Positions 55,533 through 63,781 of a stretch of 64,000 nucleotides of DNA are shown here, in pieces. The DNA comes from a virus. Numbering within the stretch: the stretch's first letter is position 1; the number at the start of each line of letters is the position of its first letter. Location of the stretch: IMG/VR virus record IMGVR_UViG_3300027733_000042, positions 26,787 to 90,786 of that record. One strand, given 5' to 3'. The position numbers were made by a program, and so were the translations under genes. The notes beneath the pieces were generated by a model that made no database searches, was not told the DNA's origin, and saw only the letters and a list, made by a program, of their open reading frames with translations.

Positions 55533-56281
55533 TGCTCAAATCATTCGCATCTTTTATAAATGAGTCAGATGACTTCCAACAAGATTTTATTAAAGATCTT
55601 GCTCTAAAGTTAATTGCGAAAATACGTACTGCTCATGGCCAAGAGTCTGAGCAGTATGAAACATTTGCTGGTATGGAATTTAGAGAGCCATTCTCATTTG
55701 ATTTAAAACTCGAATTACGCAGAGATTCTGCATTAACTGTCAAATCTGATGAACACTTTAAGAATTTACCATGGGAGCAACTTAATTATGCTAAACATGG
55801 ATATTGCATTGACGCAAATACTAAAGTCAATAATGGTGATTTAATAATTCCTGAGATAATTGTGACTCTTGTTATGAATCCGAAGGCTGAACCTGGACTG
55901 TATACCATGTTACATGCTAGATTAATTGATATTCTTACCCATGAACTTAATCATGTTGATCAGATTGGACTACAGAAGGACCCATTTACTGAAAACCCAT
56001 CAGATGCTGAGACTCGTGGTGACGCAAAGAAGAGTTATAAGTATTTTTTACTTAAGGACGAAGTTGAATCAATGGTTGAAGGCATGTATGCACGATCGCA
56101 ATACCTTGACACCCCATTAGATTACGTATTTGCTGATTATTTGCAGCCATTTGTACAATCTAAGTATATGACAGCCGATGAATATCAAATCGTACTTGAA
56201 ACATGGGTAAAATATGCCCTAGAGCGTTATCCTGATGCATCTTTTTCTAATAAAGTTGAGAAAATAGTGAATTCGCTATAA
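55532..56281 (+). CDS. HExxH metalloprotease with capsid-targeting N-terminus
   Basis: 249 residues. MLKSFASFINE|S repeats the architecture of the protein at 20849: a capsid-targeting-like start with expected cleavage after Glu11. The zincin core THELNHVDQ gives H137, E138 and H141, and FLLKDEVESMVEG gives a candidate third ligand (E177), comparable with TPTEIKAIAGE in the other protein. The C-terminal 70 residues are helical. It is translated with the putative internal head protein just upstream. Expected to be packed in the capsid, processed, and ejected to cut a host protein, or to act on the prohead core. Confidence 0.75.
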   Translation: MLKSFASFINESDDFQQDFIKDLALKLIAKIRTAHGQESEQYETFAGMEFREPFSFDLKLELRRDSALTVKSDEHFKNLPWEQLNYAKHGYCIDANTKVNNGDLIIPEIIVTLVMNPKAEPGLYTMLHARLIDILTHELNHVDQIGLQKDPFTENPSDAETRGDAKKSYKYFLLKDEVESMVEGMYARSQYLDTPLDYVFADYLQPFVQSKYMTADEYQIVLETWVKYALERYPDASFSNKVEKIVNSL

Positions 56282-56297
56282 AACTAAACAAGTCAAA

Positions 56298-56313
56298 CTA
56301 GTATAAGATAGTA
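56298..56313 (+). promoter_or_regulatory. Possible early/middle promoter box
   Basis: CTAGTATAAGATAGTA, 13 bases before ATG 56326, sharing the AGTATA core with other non-late boxes. Confidence 0.35.
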
Positions 56314-56325
56314 AAAATTATCAAT

Positions 56326-56595
56326 ATGAATCAGTTTGAAAAATTAAAGGAAGAAGTAGCGGCTGCACAATCTGCAATCTTTGATCCAATCAACACCATT
56401 CTTGCCTCCGCTGAAGAAGATGCTCAGAAATATTATGTAAAGGGTGTACGCAGCGCTGGAAACCGCTTGAAAAAGAAAATGCAAGACATTCGAAAATCAA
56501 TTAAACACCCTGCAGTTAAAGCACAAATGACAACTGTCCAAGTGTCTGCAAAAGCACTTCGTGAAAGCTTAATCGAGGAATCAAAAACAAAATAA
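56326..56595 (+). CDS. Histone H1-like (Hc1-type) DNA-binding protein
   Basis: 89 residues. EEDAQKYYVKGVRSAGNRLKKKMQDIRK resembles the conserved core DAEKFYxKGNKAAGTRxRKxLQxIK of the small Hc1/histone H1-like proteins widespread in Bacteroidetes. These basic helical proteins bind and compact DNA. Here it may coat phage DNA, remodel the host nucleoid, or accompany DNA in the head. The C-terminal third is more polar than in bacterial members. It is monocistronic, with its own promoter box and strong terminator. It also supports a Bacteroidetes host. Confidence 0.75.
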   Translation: MNQFEKLKEEVAAAQSAIFDPINTILASAEEDAQKYYVKGVRSAGNRLKKKMQDIRKSIKHPAVKAQMTTVQVSAKALRESLIEESKTK

Positions 56596-56613
56596 GAACC
56601 TATCTTACTTTTT

Positions 56614-56641
56614 AAAAATGCCTCTTTGAGGCATTTTTTTT
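56614..56641 (+). terminator. Rho-independent terminator after histone-like gene
   Basis: AAAAATGCCTC (56614-56624) pairs with GAGGCATTTTT (56628-56638), continued by T. Confidence 0.92.
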
Positions 56642-56668
56642 GTCTAAACTAAAACTTTTACCGACTTG

Positions 56669-56683
56669 TTAGTACAATAGTTA
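56669..56683 (+). promoter_or_regulatory. Possible early/middle promoter box
   Basis: TTAGTACAATAGTTA, 22 bases before ATG 56705 of the gp32-like gene; TACAAT is a good -10-like hexamer. Confidence 0.4.
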
Positions 56684-56704
56684 CAAATAAAACATATACA
56701 CATT

Positions 56705-57739
56705 ATGACAGATTTTTTCGATCTACCAGAGGATGCATTCTCAAAAGGGAAGAATGCACAAAAAACAAAAAAGACTGATCCGAACGTTTACGATCCGGAT
56801 CCAAATGCACACAACGGTTCCTACAAATCAGTATTTAGGTATGTTCCTTATATTTTCGACAAAACGAAAAGTAAGTATACCAAGTATTCTGCTAAGTTTT
56901 GGAATCCATTGACTAAAGAGTCATTAATAATTGATTGTCCATCAAATACTGGACAGCCATCTATTCTTTGGACAATTGAATCAGTTCTACGTTCTCTTAA
57001 AAAAGAAGAACCAGAAGTAGTTGAAGAAATTGGAAGAAATTTTTCAAGATGGTACACACATCACTCAGCGGTATATGTCAAAAAAGACCCACAGCGCGCT
57101 GACCTTGAAGGAACAATTAAAATCTTTAAATTCAGAAATCAAATCGATCAAGTGATCGAAGCGCAAATGCATCCTGAAGAATTAGAAGGACTTGAAGGAA
57201 TTAAGAAAATTAATCCTTACCATTTACTTGAAGGAAAAGACTTCTTATGTATTGTTGGTAAAAAGACCAAAGATTTCAGAGACTGGTCAAAATGTAAATT
57301 CATGGATGAAGTAACTCCATTTATCTTTAAAATTGGTGATAAACTAGTTCAAGTTAAGAACGAGGAAAAATCAATCAAATTGGTTAATGAGTTCTTACTG
57401 AAGAATACTCCAAAAATGGATGAGTATTACCACCAAGAATGGACTGAAGAAACTTTTGAAAAAGTAGCAGAAGCGATTATTGCAGCTATTCCACAAAGAC
57501 CTATTTTGGACATGATTCTTGAAAAGAGCAAAGACCAAAAGATGAATGCCTTAGTTCGTGGAAAAATGAGACCAAATAAGTCAAATAACCCAACTTCTGC
57601 AGTTAAAGAAGACTTAGACTTTGGAACTAGCGTATCTACTCCGACGCCTGCTGCTGAAAAATCGCAAAGTGCTTCATCTGCACCGGCTGCAACCACTGCA
57701 ACCGATGATGAATACGATGCTTTATTTAAAGACCTATAA
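56705..57739 (+). CDS. Single-stranded DNA-binding protein, T4 gp32-like
   Basis: 344 residues (T4 gp32: 301). gp32 coats ssDNA and organises replication, recombination and repair. The N-terminal basic segment (KNAQKTKKTD), an OB-fold core (KYTKYSAKFWNPLTKESLIID; FSRWYTHHSAVYVKKDPQ; GTIKIFKFRNQIDQVIEAQMHP) and an acidic tail after an Ala/Ser/Thr linker (ending DDEYDALFKDL) match the gp32 plan, the tail being the contact for partner proteins. The clear Cys/His zinc site of T4 gp32 is not seen. It starts an operon with an unknown gene, RNase H and GroES, an order reminiscent of T4 32-59-33-dsbA-rnh. Confidence 0.8.
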   Translation: MTDFFDLPEDAFSKGKNAQKTKKTDPNVYDPDPNAHNGSYKSVFRYVPYIFDKTKSKYTKYSAKFWNPLTKESLIIDCPSNTGQPSILWTIESVLRSLKKEEPEVVEEIGRNFSRWYTHHSAVYVKKDPQRADLEGTIKIFKFRNQIDQVIEAQMHPEELEGLEGIKKINPYHLLEGKDFLCIVGKKTKDFRDWSKCKFMDEVTPFIFKIGDKLVQVKNEEKSIKLVNEFLLKNTPKMDEYYHQEWTEETFEKVAEAIIAAIPQRPILDMILEKSKDQKMNALVRGKMRPNKSNNPTSAVKEDLDFGTSVSTPTPAAEKSQSASSAPAATTATDDEYDALFKDL

Positions 57740-57753
57740 AAAAATCAGAATAA

Positions 57754-58053
57754 ATGTCAAACGAACCCGAATCAACACCTGAGGTTGAACAAAATCAACT
57801 AAATGATGAGCAATTGAAAACCAATCTATTATTTGGTACTATAGCTTATAAGGATGAGGAATCGTATGAAAATTTCATTCACAATATGAATCTTAGTCAG
57901 GCGCTATTTGTTTTAATAGCGTCTGCTAATTTTGCTCAAGCAAAAGGTGCATTCAATATTTTAGAATCTGAAGTTGTGGCAAATGCCGTTCGTACGATCC
58001 GTAAAAATTCTAAACCAGTTCAAGAGAGTAATGACCCAGTAAAACAAGAATAA
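57754..58053 (+). CDS. Small acidic protein in the gp33 position
   Basis: 99 residues, acidic at both ends with a helical centre (NFIHNMNLSQALFVLIASANFAQAKGAFNILESEVV). It lies between gp32-like and RNase H-like genes, where T4 has gp59, gp33 and dsbA. gp33, the late-transcription co-activator that links gp55 polymerase to the sliding clamp, is of similar size and acidic-helical character, so gp33 is a reasonable hypothesis from position; there is no sequence proof. Confidence 0.65.
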   Translation: MSNEPESTPEVEQNQLNDEQLKTNLLFGTIAYKDEESYENFIHNMNLSQALFVLIASANFAQAKGAFNILESEVVANAVRTIRKNSKPVQESNDPVKQE

Positions 58054-58056
58054 CAC

Positions 58057-59196
58057 ATGGATTTAATAGTTGATGGAAATGCCTTCATAAATGTTGCAAT
58101 TAGCGTAACTAAATCGCTTGCAATGAAGGACAAGCGTACCGCTGATGCATATTATGTCAACGATTTATTTAATGATGGCGGATTTATGCTTAAGGAGCAT
58201 ATCCGAGTTTCATTTAGAAACTTTAGTTTTACCTACTTAAATTCACTAATTGCACCTATTGGGACATCTCTCGGTAGCGTGCATTTTGTTTTTGATTCAA
58301 AAAGCTGGAGAAAGGAATATATTAATTCCTTTTTTGAAAAGTCAACATTTACGACGACTTCTGCGCCAGTAGAATTTAAGTACAAAGGAAACCGAAAATA
58401 TGATGACCATCACTATCTCTTTTTTGATTATTTTCAACAAGTAATCATTCCTGCGCTAAATGAAAAATGTGGAGTAAATCATTACAGATTTAAAGGGACT
58501 GAAGGAGATGACATAATCGCATATCTATGTGAAACTCTGTCGCAAGACATTCTCGTTTATTCAGTAGATCAGGACTTAAAACAATTAGTTGGAATACCAA
58601 ATAAGAACGTTCTACTTATCGTTCCAAAACAAATGAGTAAAACAAAAAAGATATTTGTTCCACCGACTCTTATTCCAGAAATGGCAGATGACGAAGTTGA
58701 CGATTTCTTTTCATTGAACGATGCGCATATTGCCGGAACGTCAACTGATAAAATCATCAAATCTTTCATAAATAAAGACTATGCTGAACAAACCGTTGAT
58801 CTTTCACATGAAGTTCTTACTAAGATTCTATTAGGCGACAAGTCAGATCATATTCCGAAAATCACGAATATATCTCCGGCAAAAGCCGCCAAAATCATTG
58901 AATCGCTTCAGTCAAAGTTTGGAGAATCATTAATTTCACTATTGGATGACTTAAATGAAGAATTTATTTTAACAGTATTAGAAGAAGTTAGTATAGTAAA
59001 CAAACTAAAGGATTTGGATAAAATTAAGGAACTTAGAGACCACTTACTCTTTAATATTAAGATAATACGTCTAACTACTAAAGTTTTCCCAGATGAAATC
59101 CAAGACGTCCTAGTATCGTTCTTTAACGAATATCAACCGCTTAAATTCCATGCAAAGGAATTTGTAGCTCTTAAAAATAATTTATCTACATTATGA
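58057..59196 (+). CDS. rnh: 5'-3' exonuclease / flap nuclease, T4 RNase H-like
   Basis: 379 residues (T4 RNase H: 305). It removes RNA primers and 5' flaps from lagging-strand fragments. FEN1-family acids: DLIVDGNAF at the N-terminus, FDSKSWRKEY near 90 with YKGNRKYDD, GTEGDDIIAYL near 150, VYSVDQDLKQL near 170, and LLGDKSDHIPKI near 265 leading into a helix-hairpin-helix (SPAKAAKIIESL). It overlaps the GroES start by four bases and follows the gp33-position gene by three. Confidence 0.87.
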   Translation: MDLIVDGNAFINVAISVTKSLAMKDKRTADAYYVNDLFNDGGFMLKEHIRVSFRNFSFTYLNSLIAPIGTSLGSVHFVFDSKSWRKEYINSFFEKSTFTTTSAPVEFKYKGNRKYDDHHYLFFDYFQQVIIPALNEKCGVNHYRFKGTEGDDIIAYLCETLSQDILVYSVDQDLKQLVGIPNKNVLLIVPKQMSKTKKIFVPPTLIPEMADDEVDDFFSLNDAHIAGTSTDKIIKSFINKDYAEQTVDLSHEVLTKILLGDKSDHIPKITNISPAKAAKIIESLQSKFGESLISLLDDLNEEFILTVLEEVSIVNKLKDLDKIKELRDHLLFNIKIIRLTTKVFPDEIQDVLVSFFNEYQPLKFHAKEFVALKNNLSTL

Positions 59197-59492
59197 AACC
59201 AGTATACGAAAGAATCCTAGTTAAACCAAAAGGAAAAGAAACCAAAACACAAAGCGGCATTATGCTGCCTGCGAAAGCTGTAAAACGACCAAATGTTGGG
59301 ACTGTTATTGCATGCGGAGATGGTTCAGTCAATAACCCAATGTTAGTAAAACCTGGAGATCTTATCCTGCATAATCGTTATGCCGGGCTTGAACTCAATT
59401 ATAAAGGTGAACCACATTACATAATCATGTCGAACGAAGTTATCGCAATTTTAGATGATGAATCTGAAATACGCCTCGATGAATTTGAATAA
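59193..59492 (+). CDS. groES: GroES-type co-chaperonin (Cpn10)
   Basis: 99 residues, normal Cpn10 length. It begins KPVYERILVKPKG, carries the mobile loop that docks on GroEL (ETKTQSGIMLP, about 16-26), then NVGTVIACGDG, VKPGDLIL, and a beta-barrel end SNEVIAILD, with a short acidic tail. T4 uses the unrelated-in-sequence gp31 instead; this phage has a recognisable Cpn10 and also its own GroEL, about 11.7 kb upstream in another transcript. ATGA coupling with RNase H. Confidence 0.92.
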   Translation: MKPVYERILVKPKGKETKTQSGIMLPAKAVKRPNVGTVIACGDGSVNNPMLVKPGDLILHNRYAGLELNYKGEPHYIIMSNEVIAILDDESEIRLDEFE

Positions 59493-59493
59493 T

Positions 59494-59910
59494 ATGAAAC
59501 ACACAATTAGAAGAATTCTTCAGCTTCTTGCAATTAAGTGGTTGCGTATCTTTGCACCACGTGATACTAGAGAACCTAGTGCATATGAAAAGGAATGCAT
59601 TGCAGTATGTAAAGCACTTATTTGCCAAGAAGACAGTGTTCTATTAATCTCTCCTATTTCAGGTAAGAGATACATCAAGAGCGATGATAATCAAATATTT
59701 ATTATTATTCAGGCAAGTCAAATAACTATCGTTAATCATAATTATAGTTATAATATCGATATCTGGGGAAAAGCGCTTAGTCGAATTGTAAATATGTTTG
59801 ACCTTGATGTTGAAAAACGCAGAGATGCTATGGAGACTGAAATTAGATCAAATGTGAAACATTCATTAAGTAACATCCATAAAACTCTAACCCGTGCGAC
59901 CGTTCACTAA
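59494..59910 (+). CDS. Unknown 138-residue protein
   Basis: Started at ATG 59494, one base after the GroES stop; an earlier in-frame ATG at 59455 lies inside GroES. The N-terminus is basic and amphipathic (KHTIRRILQLLAIKWLRIFAPR), followed by a small beta section (VLLISPISGKRYI, IFIIIQASQITIVNHNYSY) and a charged helix. No family recognised. Its end overlaps the next gene by 17 bases. Confidence 0.65.
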   Translation: MKHTIRRILQLLAIKWLRIFAPRDTREPSAYEKECIAVCKALICQEDSVLLISPISGKRYIKSDDNQIFIIIQASQITIVNHNYSYNIDIWGKALSRIVNMFDLDVEKRRDAMETEIRSNVKHSLSNIHKTLTRATVH

Positions 59911-60178
59911 CCTTTTTTATACAGGAATAACCATTATTAGTATTCCAGTAGGACTTATTATAATTGCGATAGTTGCCGGATTACATAAACCGATTGTTCC
60001 ACTGCCTAAAGAAAAAGTTATCATACCTGCAGTTCTTTCGCAACCTCTGCCAAAGATCATTCATGATACGATTCGACTGGAAGCACCAGTAATTAAACCA
60101 AAGAGAAAAAAGACAAGTGTTGATAGTTTAATAACTCATCGAGATACTGTACCTCGGATATCCGATACTCTTAAATAA
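59894..60178 (+). CDS. N-anchored protein with Pro-rich tail
   Basis: 94 residues from GTG 59894. One transmembrane helix (about 8-28, FYTGITIISIPVGLIIIAIVAG) is followed by a Pro/Lys-rich stretch (PIVPLPKEKVIIPAVLSQPLPK, then PVIKPKRKK). This is the outline of a small periplasm-spanning protein, similar in plan to TonB or inner-membrane spanins. It is the last gene before a strong terminator. Function is not determined. Confidence 0.6.
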   Translation: MRPFTNLFYTGITIISIPVGLIIIAIVAGLHKPIVPLPKEKVIIPAVLSQPLPKIIHDTIRLEAPVIKPKRKKTSVDSLITHRDTVPRISDTLK

Positions 60179-60180
60179 CA

Positions 60181-60211
60181 AAAAAGGAGAAGATAAAATC
60201 TTCTCCTTTTT
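60181..60211. terminator. Bidirectional terminator between convergent genes
   Basis: AAAAAGGAGAAGA (60181-60193) pairs perfectly with TCTTCTCCTTTTT (60199-60211), 13 bp around TAAAA. A-run and T-run flank both sides, so it can serve the plus-strand cluster and the minus-strand sheath gene, whose stop is at 60232. Confidence 0.93.
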
Positions 60212-60231
60212 TGTTTTAATAGGCTTCAGTA

Positions 60232-63204
60232 TTAGAAGCTTGGAATAAATCCTGTAGATTCAGAGCTTAATGAACCTCCAACTCTAGTGATTGTAATTCT
60301 ATTGATAAATTTGTGGATTCCTCGTGGGAAGTCTACTTTAATATCAATAATCGCAGTATTTGCTGAAATCACCTCATTCGTATTGTTTGATGAATCGAAT
60401 GTAATTGTATAAGAACTTAATCCTCTTGCTGAAACAACAGCATCTAAATAGTTTTGAACAATTGTCTTAACTCTCATTCTTGTGATCTCATCGTTAAAAT
60501 CAAATAAGAAGTTGAAAAGGATCTTCTCAATATCTTTTTCGATAGTAGATAAGTTATCACGAACGTGAGCGTTATTTAACGCTGAGTTAATTCGTTGGTA
60601 TGCAGTGTTGTTTGAGAACAATAAGATACCGAATCCTCTACGTTTAACAATTAAGTTATGACCAATTGGTTCTAAGAAATCTCTGTCATCATCAGTTAAG
60701 TCATATTCAATTCCAACTACATCAACATCATTGATTGCTCCACGTTTACCGCCGGCTACAATCAAGAACGGTGTACCATTTTTGAATTTTCTAACATATA
60801 AGTTAGAAATATATCCAGCTGGTGGAACTGAGATGTTTTTGCTTCCGCTTCTTACGATTAAGTTAGGGAAGTTAAACATTGAGTAGGAAGATAATGGAAC
60901 TCCATTTACATCTTCTTCTGCAAATTTGAATAATTGTGTTGGTTGTAATGAAAGATCTCCACCGTCTGCAATAAGTCTTGCCGAAACAAGTTTATTTGAT
61001 GTATCAATAAAGCTTGGATCAACTGATCTTTCGAATTGTTGAATCGATGGTGAATTTAAAATCGCCATAGCTTGACCATTCATTGCAGCAAGTTTAGATA
61101 GGTAATATTTAGAATTGTTTGAAATCTCACCTTCATAAGTATCAACAACATATCTAAAGTCTACAACTTCACCATTTGCAAGAGTTTGTGGAATAGAAGT
61201 ATCAGTAAATAAGTATGATAAGATTCCACTTTGACGATCTCCTGTTCCATTAGGAAGTGATGTATCACGGATTTTAAATCCTTTTACATATTGTCCTTTT
61301 AAAGTAGGTACGAAATTGTAAATACCTTTATAAACTTGAATTGCATTTCCGGTAGTATCTAATCCAATTACTTCATCGGTCGTTGGAGACATTACTGTGA
61401 TTCTATAAGAAGCAATATTTGGCGTTGATAAACTTACTGGAACCTCTGTTCGAACTTCAATAATTTTCAATAAACGAGCACGACCACTAGTCGTTTTAGC
61501 TTTAATATATTGATTAACTTTGATAAATTCATCAAATGTTGCTCTGTTAAGAGTATTGATGCTAACAATTAATCGGTTTGGTTGTAGGATCGTATAATCA
61601 AGGAAATCCGTAGTTAAATCAAATGTGTGTTTGAAATCAGCACCACTTGCTAATATAACTTTAATATATTTACCAAGTGTTCCTAAAATTGGAGTATTTG
61701 CATATGAATTAATATCGTCTTGGTTAATAAATGTATTGTCTTGATATGTAACAAATTTAATATATGGAATAGGAATAGTTCCATTTGCTAAATTATCAGT
61801 AACTTTTACATAATAATTAACAATACCGTCTGTAACAACATCTCCATTTCTTAAGAATCCTTTCATATATGAACTATATAAAGTACTTCCGTGCATTGCC
61901 GCAAGATACGTATCTCCACTTGTTGGAGTAATTTCATATAAATCGCCGTTTGCAACTGGATTAGAGTTAATAAATCCAGCATTAAAGTTAGTTTCTGTAT
62001 CAGCATCAATAAGTTCAAAAACAAGTTCAGAATCCGCCGGGCGAGAATAACTTAGTGTATCAATCAATGGTGTAAAATCCGCAGTTGTTGTATCAGGATT
62101 AAACCCTCCATCATCAGCTGCATATATATCATCTAAATTTAAGTCATCATATCCGTGTCCTACGATATCTACACGATGTGTATGAACGTCTTGATCAGCA
62201 AATGCATCCTCAGTTAAGTCAATTAAGTCTAACTTCTCAACATCAAGTGCACACATAATTCCAGTAGTTGGGAATAGTCTATTTACTAGACGATCAATTG
62301 ATACTGTTAATCCACGTTGATCTTTAAAATCAGGAATTAGAGTTCCAACTGTTCTGCTTATTACTTTGATTTCGCGAAGTGCAAAGAAATCTGCAGATTT
62401 TGAAGATTTCAATCCAGATTCATCAAAGAATTGTTTATAAATTGGGTCTTTTGCAAGTTTTAAATAATTTGTCCAGTCGCCATTAACTATAATTACTTCA
62501 ACGAAATAATCAGAAATAAAATCATCCTTGTGAAGGAATGTTGGAAACTCAATATCTGATCCAGCAATAGTAGAATACCATTCTTTTGCAGTTACATCAA
62601 ATCCAGCAACAGCAGCTTTTCTAACCCAAATTGTAGTATTTGAGTTTCCTAAGTTCACAAAAGATAATACTTTGTTTGAATCAATAGTAGTTGTTCCAAA
62701 TCCACCTGGATTTGTTATAAAATTGTCAAGTAGTGCTAGGTTTTTAGAACGATTGAGTTGTGCAGAATCAGCAAACCATAATCTTCTTCTATTGAAGAAT
62801 TCAACTATTGGATATTGATTAATTACAGTCTCCTGATCATTATTGTTTGATGCAGCTTCAGTGTTGAATGTTGTGAAGTATGCATTGTCTAAGTTTAAGG
62901 TATCACTTGTGTCCAATGGAACTACATTTAGTGCAAATACTGGACCTTCTCTAAGAGCAACTTCGATTGTTCTATGGAAGAAGCTACCAGCTTTTTCTAA
63001 TTTTGGGTCTATTTCACCATACACAGCTTTTAATGTTCTAACATCGCTGACGAGAACTACAGTGTTGAATGGACCAACACGACTAGATCCCACTATAAGT
63101 CTACCAGTGGTAAGAGGAAGTACTACGTTTTCGCTTTGGTCAATTTCGATAGTATAAACACCGCTCGACTTAAAATTATTTAGGTTGATGCTTGATTCGG
63201 CCAT
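60232..63204 (-). CDS. Tail sheath protein, T4 gp18-like
   Basis: 990 residues (T4 gp18: 659). The sheath contracts to drive the tail tube into the host. The N-terminus follows the sheath pattern (FKSSGVYTIEIDQSENVV, RLIVGSSRVGPFNTVVLVSDVRTLKAVYG). The C-terminus has the conserved inner domain: LEPIGHNLIVKRRGFGILLFSNNTAYQ, FLFDFNDEITRMRVKTIVQNYLD, ARGLSSYTITFDSSNNTNEVISANTAI. The roughly 330 extra residues lie in the middle (about 330-700), where sheath proteins carry surface domains. It is monocistronic with its own late promoter. Confidence 0.87.
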   Translation of the reverse strand: MAESSINLNNFKSSGVYTIEIDQSENVVLPLTTGRLIVGSSRVGPFNTVVLVSDVRTLKAVYGEIDPKLEKAGSFFHRTIEVALREGPVFALNVVPLDTSDTLNLDNAYFTTFNTEAASNNNDQETVINQYPIVEFFNRRRLWFADSAQLNRSKNLALLDNFITNPGGFGTTTIDSNKVLSFVNLGNSNTTIWVRKAAVAGFDVTAKEWYSTIAGSDIEFPTFLHKDDFISDYFVEVIIVNGDWTNYLKLAKDPIYKQFFDESGLKSSKSADFFALREIKVISRTVGTLIPDFKDQRGLTVSIDRLVNRLFPTTGIMCALDVEKLDLIDLTEDAFADQDVHTHRVDIVGHGYDDLNLDDIYAADDGGFNPDTTTADFTPLIDTLSYSRPADSELVFELIDADTETNFNAGFINSNPVANGDLYEITPTSGDTYLAAMHGSTLYSSYMKGFLRNGDVVTDGIVNYYVKVTDNLANGTIPIPYIKFVTYQDNTFINQDDINSYANTPILGTLGKYIKVILASGADFKHTFDLTTDFLDYTILQPNRLIVSINTLNRATFDEFIKVNQYIKAKTTSGRARLLKIIEVRTEVPVSLSTPNIASYRITVMSPTTDEVIGLDTTGNAIQVYKGIYNFVPTLKGQYVKGFKIRDTSLPNGTGDRQSGILSYLFTDTSIPQTLANGEVVDFRYVVDTYEGEISNNSKYYLSKLAAMNGQAMAILNSPSIQQFERSVDPSFIDTSNKLVSARLIADGGDLSLQPTQLFKFAEEDVNGVPLSSYSMFNFPNLIVRSGSKNISVPPAGYISNLYVRKFKNGTPFLIVAGGKRGAINDVDVVGIEYDLTDDDRDFLEPIGHNLIVKRRGFGILLFSNNTAYQRINSALNNAHVRDNLSTIEKDIEKILFNFLFDFNDEITRMRVKTIVQNYLDAVVSARGLSSYTITFDSSNNTNEVISANTAIIDIKVDFPRGIHKFINRITITRVGGSLSSESTGFIPSF

Positions 63205-63222
63205 TTCTATACAGATATTTTT

Positions 63223-63233
63223 AATTATTTATC
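63223..63233 (-). promoter_or_regulatory. T4-like late promoter
   Basis: Minus strand GATAAATAATT, 19 bases before ATG 63204 of the sheath gene. Confidence 0.6.
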
Positions 63234-63294
63234 CATATAGATTTTAATAAATCGAAAAAAATACCAAAAATAAAGATCCATGAGGATAGACCAA

Positions 63295-63304
63295 AGTATA
63301 ATAA
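63295..63304 (+). promoter_or_regulatory. Possible early/middle promoter box
   Basis: AGTATAATAA, 25 bases before ATG 63330; TATAAT is a perfect -10 hexamer. Confidence 0.4.
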
Positions 63305-63329
63305 ATTAAATACTGTTTTGTAAATACAT

Positions 63330-63764
63330 ATGAAAATATCTAAAGTTAGAGACGTAAAAACACCGACCAGAGGCACTTCAAAAGCTGCCGGCATAGATTT
63401 TTATGTTCCGAATGATTTTGAAGAAGTAATTGTCTTTCCAGGCAAGTCGATTCGAATCCTTTCTGGAATCAAAGTACGAGTACCTGAAGGATATGCGCTA
63501 ATCGCATTTAATAAGTCAGGAGTAGCATTGAGTGGATTGGATGTCGGCGCTTGTGTAGTCGATGAAGATTATCAAGGAGAAATGAGTTTACATTTATTTA
63601 ATCCGACGGATCTTAGTATAATAATTAGCCCAGGTAAAAAGCTTCTTCAGATGATTTTGCTTAAAATGAATTATGAAGAGGTTGAAGAAGTTCCATTAGA
63701 AGAACTTTATCCGGAAGTAAGTGAACGCGGAGAAGGCGGATTTGGGTCAACTGGCTTACATTAA
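63330..63764 (+). CDS. dut: dUTPase (trimeric family)
   Basis: 144 residues. Hydrolyses dUTP to dUMP, keeping uracil out of phage DNA and feeding dTMP synthesis. All five motifs are present: KAAGIDFYVP (1), FNKSGVAL (2, Asn-Lys in place of the usual Pro-Arg before Ser-Gly), GACVVDEDYQGE (3), GKKLLQMIL (4), and ERGEGGFGSTG (5, the phosphate-binding C-terminal arm). The length is standard for the family. The gene is followed by a zinc-ribbon gene 17 bases on. Confidence 0.93.
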   Translation: MKISKVRDVKTPTRGTSKAAGIDFYVPNDFEEVIVFPGKSIRILSGIKVRVPEGYALIAFNKSGVALSGLDVGACVVDEDYQGEMSLHLFNPTDLSIIISPGKKLLQMILLKMNYEEVEEVPLEELYPEVSERGEGGFGSTGLH

Positions 63765-63781
63765 TTAAAAAAATCATAAAT

